Of a DNA stretch of 64,000 nucleotides, positions 43,698 to 53,200 are shown one piece after another. Under the pieces are notes generated by a model. That model did not search any database, was not told the DNA's origin, and saw nothing but the letters and a program-made list of their open reading frames with translations. Source of the stretch: VBCG01 sp044226535 (GTDB taxonomy: Bacteria > Pseudomonadota > Gammaproteobacteria > Burkholderiales > Casimicrobiaceae); NCBI GenBank assembly GCA_044226535.1, contig JBGAGT010000004.1, positions 124,001 through 188,000 on the forward strand. The letters run 5' to 3'. Each line of letters opens with the position of its first letter. Within the stretch, counting starts at the first letter, position 1. Both the position numbers and the translations under genes were made by a program.

Positions 43698-45383
43698 TCA
43701 GCCGAGCGAGACCGTCGCACGCACGGCGCCCGCCTTGTCGTGCCGCGCGACGATGCCGATCTCGGCACCGGCGTCGCCCTTCACCACCCACTCGAGCTTC
43801 ACGCGGTCGTCGGTGACGTTGTAGTCGGGCCAGAACGAGACGCCGGTGTGCTTGTAGGCGCGTCCTTCGAGCTCGCCGTAGTGGTCGCGCGCCTTGCCGG
43901 AGGCCAGCGTAACGGCGCCGGGAAGCTCGAGTGACACCTCGAGCCCGCGCGAGAGCTTGCGGGCCTGCGCGCGCTTGCTGACGTAGCTCGGCAGCCAGCC
44001 CTCGTTCTGCACCACCAGCGTGAGCTTCCAGGTGTCGGCGCCGAGCCTCTCGGCGCCCGCGTGCACCAGCGCGAGCTTGGGCGAGACCAGCGACTGCCAC
44101 ACCAGCCAGCGCGGGAAGCGCGCGAGTTCCTTCTCGAGTCGCGCGGGCGGCGGGTTGGAGAAGGCGTGGAAGCGGTTCCAGCCGCCGATCTCGACCTTGC
44201 CGAGCTGCGGGTGGTCGTAGGGCTTCCAGGCGATGTGGCCCACGCCGCCGATGTCGCGGTCGCTCCAGCGGATCAGCGCGAGGTCGTCCTCGACCGGATG
44301 GTCGCGGAACCAGTCGATGAACTTGTAATCCTCGATGCCCGCCTCGCGCATCGGCGACCAGATCTCGACCACCCAGGAGAAGAGCCCGAGGTGCTCGTAG
44401 ATCCAGTCGAAGGTGCCGCCGATCACCTCCTTGGGGTGGTAGCGGAACTCGTGGTACACGGAGATTGCCGGGTAGCCGGTGAGCTCGGTTCCCTTCTTCC
44501 CCTGCGCCTGGTACACCCACAGGTCCTCGGCGTGCATCTCGTCGTCGGGCAGGTGCTCGAAAGGGCGCAGCAGCACGCCGCTCCAGGTGTGGAAGGTCGT
44601 GCCGCCGGTGATGTTGGCATGGCGCACGATGAAGTCGACCACCGCGCGGATCTCGGGCTCGGAGGTCGGGTACGGGCCCGCGCCCTGCTGCTCGAACTCC
44701 TGGCGCCAGCTCGCGGGAAAGTTGCGGTTGAGGTCGAGGCGCTCGCGGGGCTTCTTCACCTTGAGCGTGTGGCCGTCGTAGTTCTCGTAGCGCCCCTCGG
44801 GCAGCACGCGGTAGTACTCGCCGCCGACCTCGGCGGGCTCGCGCCGCACCATGAGGCGCGGCTCCCCGGGATACTTCTTCCACGTCCCGTTGGCGTCGGG
44901 GATGCGCATCTGCAGGATGCGCCCGTCTCCGTCGATGTCCTCGACCACCAGGCCCTCGGGCTCCTCCTCGTCGAAGGGATAGGGACGCGTCGACGAGCGG
45001 ATCCACTTCGGCCGGTCGGCGAGCGCCCATTCGGCGCCGTCGGGATTGATGCGCGGGCAGACGTAGAACGCGCGCGTGTCGAGTGCGCGCGTGATCTCGG
45101 GGTCCTTGCCGTACTGCGTGAGCAGGGTGTGGATGAAATACAGGTTCGCCGCCGAGGCCGCGACCTCGGTCGCATGGATGTTGCCGTCGACCCACAGCGC
45201 GGGCTTGTCGGCGGCCGGGCCGGTGGCCGTGTTGGTCACCGTCAGCACGACGATGTCGCGCCCCTCGTGGCTGCGGCCGATGGTCTCGAGGCTCGCCAGC
45301 GACGGATGCTCGCGCACCAGGGCGGCAAGGAGCTCCATGAGCTCGGCGTAGCGGTAGAACCGGTCGAAGGCGATGGTGGGCAT
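43698..45383 (-). CDS. M14-family zinc carboxypeptidase
   Basis: The product is 561 residues. The zinc ligands are His and Glu in GNIHATEVAAS and a third His in TTFHTWSG. The substrate arginine/asparagine region is DLNRNFPASWRQEFE, and the general-base glutamate is in SWVVEIWSPM. A C-terminal beta domain of about 150 residues follows the catalytic domain. No clear signal peptide precedes the start at 45383 (MPTIAFDRFYRYAELME), so it may be cytoplasmic. It cleaves C-terminal residues or amino-acid amides from peptides. Confidence 0.88.
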   Translation of the reverse strand: MPTIAFDRFYRYAELMELLAALVREHPSLASLETIGRSHEGRDIVVLTVTNTATGPAADKPALWVDGNIHATEVAASAANLYFIHTLLTQYGKDPEITRALDTRAFYVCPRINPDGAEWALADRPKWIRSSTRPYPFDEEEPEGLVVEDIDGDGRILQMRIPDANGTWKKYPGEPRLMVRREPAEVGGEYYRVLPEGRYENYDGHTLKVKKPRERLDLNRNFPASWRQEFEQQGAGPYPTSEPEIRAVVDFIVRHANITGGTTFHTWSGVLLRPFEHLPDDEMHAEDLWVYQAQGKKGTELTGYPAISVYHEFRYHPKEVIGGTFDWIYEHLGLFSWVVEIWSPMREAGIEDYKFIDWFRDHPVEDDLALIRWSDRDIGGVGHIAWKPYDHPQLGKVEIGGWNRFHAFSNPPPARLEKELARFPRWLVWQSLVSPKLALVHAGAERLGADTWKLTLVVQNEGWLPSYVSKRAQARKLSRGLEVSLELPGAVTLASGKARDHYGELEGRAYKHTGVSFWPDYNVTDDRVKLEWVVKGDAGAEIGIVARHDKAGAVRATVSLG

Positions 45384-45492
45384 GGGTGGCGGTGGGGATC
45401 GGAACGCGAAAAGCGGCGCGCGCGGGCCTCGATTTCCCGCGCGCACCGTCCACCGTCATCTTATCGCGGCCCCGCCAGCCGCGCCCCGCCGA

Positions 45493-46080
45493 TCAGGCGC
45501 CCGGCGCGGGCCCCGAGCGTCGCAAGGCCCATCCCGCGAGCGCCGTCACCATGAGCGCGAGCCAGCCGACGGCGCCCGGCGCCAGCGTCGGCACGGGTGC
45601 CGCCGCGGATGCCGGTCCCCCGCCACCCCCGCCCCCACTTCCGTCGGGCAGGACGCCGTTGGTGTAGGTCGCCGCGGCTTCGAACGACGCACTGCAGCTG
45701 CCGTGCTCGTGCACGCCCGTGCCGGTCGCGACGCCGCCGTTCGCTGGGAACGTCCATCGATCCATCGTGTACGGCGGCGCCGTCGACGACGGCGTGTAGA
45801 GGTAGATCGCGGTGGCGACCGAGCTCGACCCGGCGGGCTCGGTGGCGAACGTGGTGACGGGCGCGCCGCCGTTGAGCGCCGTCAGGATGATGACGTTGTC
45901 CGGTCCGGCCGGCAGGGCGTCGAACACCAGCATGCCGCCGTCCAGCGACTGCATGATGTGCCCGCTGTCGCAAAGCACCGGCGTGGTCGGCGTGCCCGTG
46001 ATCGAAACCGATTGCGCGAGCGCGGCGGGTGCGGCGAGCGCGGCCAGCGCCGCCAGCGTGGAGGGGATTGCGCGCATCAT
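45493..46080 (-). CDS. Secreted protein with IPTL-CTERM-like sorting signal
   Basis: The product is 195 residues with a signal peptide (about 23 residues) and a mature beta-rich domain. It ends in a Gly-rich stretch, then VPTLAPGAVGWLALMVTAL and an Arg-rich tail. This three-part end (VPTL, helix, basic tail) matches IPTL-CTERM sorting signals, which are processed by an exosortase-like system. The body is not recognised. Its start overlaps the stop of the upstream secreted-protein gene (ATGA), so they are co-translated. Confidence 0.75.
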   Translation of the reverse strand: MMRAIPSTLAALAALAAPAALAQSVSITGTPTTPVLCDSGHIMQSLDGGMLVFDALPAGPDNVIILTALNGGAPVTTFATEPAGSSSVATAIYLYTPSSTAPPYTMDRWTFPANGGVATGTGVHEHGSCSASFEAAATYTNGVLPDGSGGGGGGGPASAAAPVPTLAPGAVGWLALMVTALAGWALRRSGPAPGA

Positions 46081-46523
46081 CGGCTCACCAGGCATTGCTT
46101 GCCGTCGAAGACGAAGTCCTGCGTGGACGTCGACGTGCTGCTGCCGTTCGCGTCCTTGTGCGTCGTCTGCACGGTCAGCACCGCCTTCGTGCCGTCGATC
46201 ACCAGCGTGCCGTTCTTGCGGATGTCCGCGGCGTACTGGTCGGACGACGGTGACATCGTCTTCGCCATGTCGGTCATCATGGCCCGGTCCCTGGCCGGCA
46301 TCGCCTGCCAGCGCTGCTGCATGTCCGCCGTCGACAGGCGGTTGGCGGCCTCGACATTGCCGGCGTGCAGGTAGCCCATCTGCTGGAGGCCGACCTTTCC
46401 GCAAGGATGGTCGAGGACCGCGGCGCCCCTCAGCTCGGCGCTCGCCGACGCGGGGGCGGACGCCGAGGCAGCGAGGGCGGCGAGCATGGACAACGCGACA
46501 CGAGTCAAGGCGGTGCGATTCAT
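46077..46523 (-). CDS. Small secreted protein of unknown function
   Basis: The product is 148 residues with a signal peptide ending SASA (about residue 29). The mature part has two cysteines (HPCGKVGLQQ and the C-terminal KQCLVSR) that could pair, a helix (RLSTADMQQRWQAMPARDRA) and a beta-rich second half with TVQTTHKDANGSSTSTSTQD. I do not recognise a family. It is paired by an ATGA overlap with the IPTL-CTERM-like gene downstream. Confidence 0.7.
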   Translation of the reverse strand: MNRTALTRVALSMLAALAASASAPASASAELRGAAVLDHPCGKVGLQQMGYLHAGNVEAANRLSTADMQQRWQAMPARDRAMMTDMAKTMSPSSDQYAADIRKNGTLVIDGTKAVLTVQTTHKDANGSSTSTSTQDFVFDGKQCLVSR

Positions 46524-46713
46524 CGACGACCTCCGGCAACGGGTGCGAAAGGACGCAGGCCGCCTCCCGGGTGGCGAAGGCCGCTGCGTCGTGCGGCGGG
46601 GTTCGCTGCACGACGTCCAGTCTAGGAAGGGAGACCTTTCGGATCGCTGACAGATCGAGCGCCGCGGCACGGCGACGGAAGGCATCGTCAGCCCGTGCGG
46701 ACGGGCGGCATCG

Positions 46714-48729
46714 TCAGCCCGCGTAGATCGAGCGGAACAGCGCCTCGGTCTCGGCCGACGGCGCAATGCCGAGCTGCACCGACAGCATGTCGCGGCAGCG
46801 CCGGTAGACGCGTACCGCCTCGGCGGGCTCGCCCGCCGCGAGATACGCGCGCATCAGCCGCCGGTAGAGCTCCTCGGCGAGGCTGTCCTCCTCGAGCACG
46901 CGCTCGTACAGCGCCGCCGCGCGCACGTGGTTGCCCTGCGCCTCGTAGTGGCGGCCGGCGTCGGCGAGCGAGCGCCGCAGCCGTGCCTGCAAGCGATCGC
47001 GCGCCGGCAGCGACCAGCGCGAGGGCTCGGTGCTGCCGAGAAAGGGCCCACGGTAGCGTGCGACGAGGCGCTCGGCCAGCGTGTCGACGGCCTCGTCGCT
47101 GACATTCGCACGCAGCGTCTCCTGCAAGGCTTCGACGTCGCGGTCGAACGCCCACACGTCGAGCCAAACGCGCACCGGATCGAAGCCCACACGACCCTCC
47201 TCGACGCGAATCGCGCGGGCATCGCCCAGCAGCTTGCGCGCGCGCGACACCAGCACGTCGAGCGCGGTCGGCGCGGCCTCGGCGCCGCTGTCCGGCCACA
47301 GGAAGTCGCGCAGCGTGTCCCGCGACACGCCGCGCCCACCCAGTGCCGCGAGGACCTGCAGGAGCTCGATCGGCTTCTTCTGCGCCTTGCCCTCGAACAC
47401 CAGCGGCTCCCCGCGGCGGTATACGGTGAAGCCGCCCAGCGCCTCGATGCGGATCGGCCACGGCCAGGCTTCGCTGGCGTCCGGCGGCGGCGCGATATCG
47501 CGCAACTCGATCACGCTCTTCACGAACTCGACCTCGATCCCCCGCGCGAGCGCCAGCGCGCACAGCCGCGCACCAAACGCCGGGTAGCCATCGAAGGTGT
47601 CGTAGAAGCGCCGTGAGCGGATGCCGGCCCAGGCTTGCGCGAGCTTCGCGTCGCCGGCGGCATCGCCGGCGGCGATGGCGACGTCGGCCTCGATCAGCGC
47701 GACCATGTCGCGCACCTCGTCGGCGAAGGCGAGCGGCGCGAGCGGTACCGCCTCGCGCATCAGCGCGAGCGCCGTACCGGATTCGCCGACGGCGAGCCGC
47801 GCCTGCGCCTCGTTCACCAGGTACACGGCGAACGATGGCGGCGGAAACTCGAGCTCGCGCGCATACCCGGTCGCGCGTGCCGCATGCACGACCGCACGGT
47901 CGCCCTGCCCCTTGAGCATCGCGACCTTGGTCTTGAGGAATTCGAGGCGCGGCAGGTCCCCGAGCCTCGCCGGGTCGGCGAGAACCTCGGCGGCCGCGAG
48001 GCCGCGCTCCGCCTCGACGAGGTTGCGCGACGGCAGGCTTTGCTCGACCACGAAGAACGCCAGCCAGAGGCGGATCTCGCGCAGGTCGTGCGCCTCCGCG
48101 AGACAGCGCACCTCGCGCTCGGCCTCGGCCGATTGCCGCCTTTCCTTGGCATAGCGCGCCACGCGGGTCCAGTGCATGAGGAAGAGCGCGAGGCGGCGCG
48201 GTGCCAGCGCGGGATCGCGCATCGAGGGCTCGAGCATCGCGTACACCCGCTGCGCCAGCACGTGCATCTCGCGCGGCTGCGCATAGAACAGCATGATGCG
48301 GCCGGCCGCGAAGGCGAGATTGACGTCGGCGCCGCCTTCGAGCAGGGCCATGACGCGCGTCGCGCAATCATCGATGAAGGCGTCCTCGGGCGCGTTGAAC
48401 AGGAGCCCGATCAGCAGCCCCGCCAGCGCGAGGAGCTGCTCGTCGGGGCCGCGCCAGCGAAAGCGCGCGTCGCGTGCGATCGCGAGCCGCTCGATGTGCT
48501 CGCGAAAACCGTGGAAGCTGCTGCGGAGCTGGCCTTCGATCAGCAGCGCGGCGGAGGCGAGCGCGGCCTGGACGTGCTCGCCCGCGGCGAGCGCGCCGGC
48601 GAGCGCCGCCTCGAGCGTCCGCGCGGCTGCGAGGTCGCCGCGGTGACTCGCCGCGAGCCCGGGATGGAAATCGGCCGCCGCAAGCGCGCCGTCCGAAAGC
48701 GCGTCACCGATCGCCTGTTTCTGCGCCAT
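46714..48729 (-). CDS. BTAD/SARP-type transcriptional regulator with C-terminal DNA-binding part
   Basis: The product is 671 residues. About 420 residues of TPR-like helices come first. A winged-helix (OmpR/SARP-type) region at about 425-530 follows (IRIEALGGFTVYRRGEPLVF, GRGVSRDTLRDFLWPDSGAE), and then a bacterial transcriptional activation domain at about 540-665 (AAALYERVLEEDSLAEELYR). In most SARPs the DNA-binding part is N-terminal; here the order is reversed, as in some large BTAD regulators. It may regulate the secreted protein pair downstream on the same strand. A Fur-like box lies 66-84 bp upstream. Confidence 0.8.
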   Translation of the reverse strand: MAQKQAIGDALSDGALAAADFHPGLAASHRGDLAAARTLEAALAGALAAGEHVQAALASAALLIEGQLRSSFHGFREHIERLAIARDARFRWRGPDEQLLALAGLLIGLLFNAPEDAFIDDCATRVMALLEGGADVNLAFAAGRIMLFYAQPREMHVLAQRVYAMLEPSMRDPALAPRRLALFLMHWTRVARYAKERRQSAEAEREVRCLAEAHDLREIRLWLAFFVVEQSLPSRNLVEAERGLAAAEVLADPARLGDLPRLEFLKTKVAMLKGQGDRAVVHAARATGYARELEFPPPSFAVYLVNEAQARLAVGESGTALALMREAVPLAPLAFADEVRDMVALIEADVAIAAGDAAGDAKLAQAWAGIRSRRFYDTFDGYPAFGARLCALALARGIEVEFVKSVIELRDIAPPPDASEAWPWPIRIEALGGFTVYRRGEPLVFEGKAQKKPIELLQVLAALGGRGVSRDTLRDFLWPDSGAEAAPTALDVLVSRARKLLGDARAIRVEEGRVGFDPVRVWLDVWAFDRDVEALQETLRANVSDEAVDTLAERLVARYRGPFLGSTEPSRWSLPARDRLQARLRRSLADAGRHYEAQGNHVRAAALYERVLEEDSLAEELYRRLMRAYLAAGEPAEAVRVYRRCRDMLSVQLGIAPSAETEALFRSIYAG

Positions 48730-48793
48730 GCGGCGAATGTTAGCGCTGCGTTTCGGCGCGCGGCGGGATCGCGCGCTTGCCTCGTCAGGCAGC

Positions 48794-48812
48794 AGTCATG
48801 ATAATCATTTGC
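48794..48812. promoter_or_regulatory. Fur-box-like palindrome
   Basis: AGTCATGATAATCATTTGC matches 14 of 19 positions of the E. coli Fur consensus, with a perfect 11-bp core ATGATAATCAT. It is AT-rich in a GC-rich region. The nearest start is the BTAD regulator, 65 bp away on the minus strand. To its right are only repeats. Confidence 0.45.
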
Positions 48813-48821
48813 ATTCTTGCC

Positions 48822-49013
48822 CGTCATCCCCGCGCAAGCGGGAACCCATCCGTCATTCCCGCGCAAGCGGGGACCCATCCGTCATTCCCGCGCAAGCGGG
48901 AACCCATCCGTCATTCCCGCGCAAGCGGGAACCCAGCCGTTGCGGCAGGTGTGGATCCCCGCTTTCGCGGGGATGACGTGCCGTGGTCATTCCCGCGCAA
49001 GCGGGAATCCATT
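48822..49013. repeat. Array of dRS3/REP-like elements with 29-bp period
   Basis: GTCAT starts at 48823, 48852, 48881 and 48910, an exact 29-bp spacing. Each copy has the small hairpin CCCGCG/CGCGGG-like core and ends CCCATCC. An inverted copy ends at 48977, and one forward copy starts at 48986. The last copy reaches the stop codon of the Fic gene and may serve as a terminator. Confidence 0.9.
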
Positions 49014-50137
49014 CACGCCGCAAGCTCGTAGCGCACGCTGCGGCCCGCGCCCTCGACGCGCAGCAATCCTCGCGCGGCGAGCTCGGCGAGATCGCGCTGT
49101 GCGGTGGCGGGGCTCACGCGCGTCAGGTGCGCGTACTTGCGGTTGGTCATGCCGCCCGTGAAGCCGCCCTCCCCGGCGTCGAGCAAGGCATTGACCGCCT
49201 TGCGCTGCCGATCGTTGAGGCTTACCTGCGCATGACGCATCCAGAACCGCGCCTTGCGCAGCACGCGCTCGATCGTCCCGGCGCTGTCGCCGCAGGCGGC
49301 CGCCACCTGGTCGAGGAACCAGCGGAGCCACGCCGTCGCGTCGAGCCCTTCGATCGACAGCACCTCGAGCGCCGCGTAGTAGTCGTTGCGCACCGCCATG
49401 AAGCGCGCGGACAGGCTGAAGAGGCGCGACGAGCGCGGCTCGTCCTGCGCCAGCGCGCGGTCGAGCAGCGCGCGACCCACGCGGCCGTTGCCGTCCTCGA
49501 ACGGATGCAGGAGCTCGAACCAGCCGTGGGCGAGGCCCGCGCGCAGCAGGCCGTCGAGGCCCTCGGGCGGGGCGTTGAACCAGGCGAGGAAGCGCTTCAT
49601 CTGGCGCTCGAGCCCCTGGCGCGGCGGCGCCTCGTAATGGACGCGCTGGCGGCCGACCGGCCCCGACACGATGCGCATCGGCGCAGGGCCGCGCAATGCG
49701 CCGACGCGGATCTCGGAAAGCCCCGAGCGCCCGGTGGGAAAGAGCGCCGCCTGCCATGCCGCGAGCCGCTTCAGCGTGACAGGCACACCGGGGTCCTGCG
49801 TCGCGTCGAGCAGGACGTCGACCAGCCCCTCGATGGAACGCGGCGGGGAGGCGAATCCCGCCATCGGGATGCCCAGCCGGCGCGCGAGGGAGCTGCGCAG
49901 GGCGTCGGGGTCGAAGCGCTCGCCCTCGATCGCGCTGGTGGCGACGCCTTCGGAGGTCAGCACCTCCAGCTGCGCGCGCAGGTCGGAATCGGGGTCGAGC
50001 AGGCGCGCCATGCCGGTCAGCTCGCCCTGCGCCCTGCGCGCCGTGGCGAGCGGGCCCGCGAGTGCGGCCGCGTCCCAGTGGAAGACGGGCCAGCCCGGTT
50101 GCTCCCACGTCCACGGGCCGAGGTGATTGGGGGTCAT
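49013..50137 (-). CDS. Class II Fic-domain protein with C-terminal winged helix
   Basis: The product is 374 residues. The Fic core HPFEDGNGRVGRALLDRAL carries the catalytic His and the ATP-phosphate loop. An N-terminal inhibitory helix with TSAIEG ([S/T]xxxE[G/N]) comes before the core, the mark of class II enzymes that are self-inhibited. A C-terminal winged-helix region follows (KYAHLTRVSPATAQRDLAEL). It AMPylates or otherwise modifies an unknown target. The start at 50137 sits under a 10-bp inverted repeat covering the promoter, so autorepression is likely. It is divergent from dnaE2. Confidence 0.85.
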   Translation of the reverse strand: MTPNHLGPWTWEQPGWPVFHWDAAALAGPLATARRAQGELTGMARLLDPDSDLRAQLEVLTSEGVATSAIEGERFDPDALRSSLARRLGIPMAGFASPPRSIEGLVDVLLDATQDPGVPVTLKRLAAWQAALFPTGRSGLSEIRVGALRGPAPMRIVSGPVGRQRVHYEAPPRQGLERQMKRFLAWFNAPPEGLDGLLRAGLAHGWFELLHPFEDGNGRVGRALLDRALAQDEPRSSRLFSLSARFMAVRNDYYAALEVLSIEGLDATAWLRWFLDQVAAACGDSAGTIERVLRKARFWMRHAQVSLNDRQRKAVNALLDAGEGGFTGGMTNRKYAHLTRVSPATAQRDLAELAARGLLRVEGAGRSVRYELAA

Positions 50138-50188
50138 AATCGCATCAAAATATGAGGTGATTATAGACGTTAATCACCTCAAGCGGAA
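50120..50188 (-). promoter_or_regulatory. fic promoter with 10-bp inverted repeat operator
   Basis: GAGGTGATTA (50154-50163) and TAATCACCTC (50171-50180) are perfect 10-bp arms around a 7-bp spacer. On the minus strand TATAAT (50165-50160) forms a perfect -10 inside the repeat, with a weak TTCCGC -35 (50188-50183) 17 bp upstream. A third half-site, GAGGTGATT (50120-50128), lies in the first codons of fic. Confidence 0.75.
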
Positions 50189-50252
50189 GACGAGGGGCCG
50201 ATCGCTGCACGGGCATGCCCATGGCGCGCGCCACGCGAGGCGTCGACGCCGA

Positions 50253-50276
50253 TATGCTACCGTATATCCATACGGT
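50253..50276 (+). promoter_or_regulatory. dnaE2 LexA-type operator and -10
   Basis: ACCGTATATCCATACGGT (50259-50276) is a perfect 7-bp inverted repeat with a 4-bp spacer. It matches the lexA operator at 17 of 18 positions. TATGCT (50253-50258) directly before it is a likely -10; no good -35 is visible. It lies 14 bp before the dnaE2 start. Confidence 0.8.
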
Positions 50277-50290
50277 TATCGACGCGCTCC

Positions 50291-53200
50291 TTGGCCCCCG
50301 ACACCCCCCTGGTACCCGACGCCCCCTTGCCCGGCTACGCCGAGCTGCATTGCCTTTCCGCGTTCTCGTTCCTGCGCGGTGCCTCGCAGCCCGACGAGCT
50401 CGTGCACCGCGCGCAAACGCTTAAATACGCCGCGCTCGCCATCACCGACGAGTGCTCGCTGGCGGGCGTGGTGCGCGCGCATGCGGCGGCCAGGGCGCTC
50501 GCCTTCCCGCTGGTCATCGGCAGCGAGTTCACCCTCGACGACGGGCTGAAGCTCGTGCTGCACGCGGTCGACCGCGAAAGCTACGGCGACCTCGCGCAAC
50601 TGATCACGCGCGCGCGCCGGCGCGCGGCCAAGGGACATTACGTCGCCACGCGCGACGACGTCGCCGACCTCGGCCGGCGCTGCCTCGCGCTGTGGGTCCC
50701 GGGCGCCGTGCCCGACCTCGGCGAGGCGGGCTTCCTGCGCGAGGTCTTCGGCGACCGCGCCCGCATGGCGGTCGAGCTCTTCGCGCGCGGCGGCGACCGC
50801 GCGCGGCTCGCGCTGCTCGGCGAGGCGAGCCGCGACTGCGGCCTGGCGATGCTCGCCGCCGGCGACGTGCACATGCACGTGCGCGCGAGGCGCGTGCTGC
50901 AGGACACGATGACGGCCATCCGCCTTCGCACCCCGCTCGCGCAGTGCGGCCACGCGCTTTTCCCCAACGGCGAGCGGCACCTGCGCTCGCGCGCACGGCT
51001 CGCGTCGCTCCATCCCGAGCCCCTGCTCGCCGCCACGCTCGAATACGCGGCGCAGTGCCGCTTCAGTCTCGACGAGCTCAAGTACGAGTATCCGCACGAG
51101 ATCGTTCCCGCTGGCGAGACGCCGGCCTCGCACCTGCGCAAGCTGACGATGGAAGGGCTCGCGCGCCGCTATCCGCGGCTCGCCGGTGACCGCGGGCACC
51201 CGGTTCCCGTCAAGGTGGCCGAGCAGGTCGAGAAGGAACTCGCGCTGATCGCCGAGCTCGGCTACGAGCCCTACTTCCTCACCGTGCACGACGTGGTCGC
51301 GTTCGCACGTTCGAAGGGCATCCTCTGCCAGGGACGCGGCTCGGCGGCCAACTCGGTGGTCTGCTACGCGCTCGGCATCACCGAGATCGACCCGTCGCTG
51401 ATCTCGGCGCTGTTCGAGCGCTTCGTCAGCCGCGAGCGCAACGAGCCGCCCGACATCGACGTCGACTTCGAGCACCAGCGCCGCGAGGAGGTGATTCAGT
51501 ACGTCTACGGCAAGTACGGGCGCGAGCGCGCCGCGCTGGCCGCGACGCTGATCTCGTACCGCACCAAAAGCGCGGTGCGCGACGTCGGCATGGCGCTGGG
51601 CTTCGACCTCGCGCAGGTCGACCGGCTGGCACGCGTGTTCGCCTGGTGGGACGGGCGCGGCATCGACGAGGCGCGCATCCGCGAGGCCGGCTTCGATCCC
51701 GCGAGCCCGATGATCGAGCGGCTCGTGCACCTGGTCGGCGAGCTCCACGGTTTCCCGCGCCACCTGTCGCAGCACGTCGGCGGCTTCGTCATCGGACGGG
51801 GGCCCATCGAGCGCATGGTGCCGGTCGAGAACGCCGCGATGAAGGACCGCACCGTCATCGAATGGGACAAGGACGACCTCGACGAGATCGGCCTCCTCAA
51901 GGTCGATTGCCTCGCGCTCGGCATGCTCTCGGCCATCCGCCGTGCGCTGGACATGGTCTCGGCCTCGCTCGGTCGCACCGTGACCATGCAGTCGATCCCG
52001 CGCGAGGACCCCGAGGTCTACGCGATGATCCAGCGCGCCGACACCATCGGCGTGTTCCAGATCGAGAGCCGCGCGCAGCAGTCGATGCTGCCGCGGCTGA
52101 AGCCCGCCTGCTTCTACGACCTCGTGATCGAGGTGGCGATCGTGCGGCCGGGGCCGATCCAGGGCGGCATGGTGCATCCCTACCTGCGGCGCCGCCAGGG
52201 AAAGGAGCCGGTCAGCTACCCCAACGACGCGGTGAAGGGCGTGCTGCATCGCACGCTGGGCGTGCCCATCTTCCAGGAGCAGGTGATGAACCTCGCCGTC
52301 GTCGCGGCCAATTTCACGCCCGGCGAGTCGGACCGGTTGCGCCGCTCGATGGCGGCATGGCGGCGCAAGGGCGGGCTCGAGGTGTTCGAGCAGCGCCTCG
52401 TCGACGGCATGACGAAGAACAAGATCCCCGAGGCCTTTGCGCGACAGATCTTCCAGCAGATCCTGGGCTTCGGCGAGTACGGCTTTCCCGAGTCGCACTC
52501 GGCGTCGTTCTCGCTTTTGGTGTACGTCTCGTCGTGGCTGAAGCGTTACCACCCCGCGGCGTTCGCCGCAGGGTTGCTCAACGCCCAGCCCATGGGCTTC
52601 TACGCGCCCGCGCAGCTCGTGCAGGACGCCCGGCGCCACGGCGTCGAGGTGCGGGCACCCGACGTCATGGCCAGCGACTGGGACTGCACGCTGGAATCAG
52701 CGCAGGTTCCCGCGGGCGATCGCGCCCATGTGAAGGGCGATGCTCCTGCGACCTGGGGCCGCAGCGGCCCCGCGCTGCGCCTCGGCCTGCGCATGATCGG
52801 CGGGCTGCGCGAGGACGTCGCGCAGCGCATCGCCGCGCTGCGCGGCGAGCGTCCCTTCGCGTCGATCGCCGACCTCGCGCACCGCGCGGCGCTCGGCAAG
52901 CGCGAGCTCGACGCGCTGGCCGACGCCGACGCGCTGGCGGCGCTCGCCGGCCATCGCCACGATGCGGTATGGAACGTCGCGGGCGTGGAGAAGCTGCCCG
53001 CGATCCTCGCCGGCGCCACCTTCGACGAGGCGCCCCTCGCCCTGCCCGCGCCGACCGAGGGCCAGGACATCGTCGCCGACTACCGGCGCATCGGGCTCAC
53101 GCTGCGCCGCCATCCGCTGGCGCTGCTGCGCCGCCAGCTCACGGCCAAGCGGCTCGTCACCTCGCGCGACGTGCAGGAGACCGATGCGGGTCGCCTCGCG

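Noticed and set aside
48822..49013. CRISPR-like array (regular 29-bp direct repeats)
   Set aside because: There are no unique spacers: the whole 29-bp unit repeats, the units are self-complementary, inverted copies occur and the same element is found elsewhere in the window. No cas genes are present.
50276..52639. Open frame of 787 codons on the minus strand
   Set aside because: It is antisense to dnaE2 and has no recognisable motif; the dnaE2 frame is conserved throughout.
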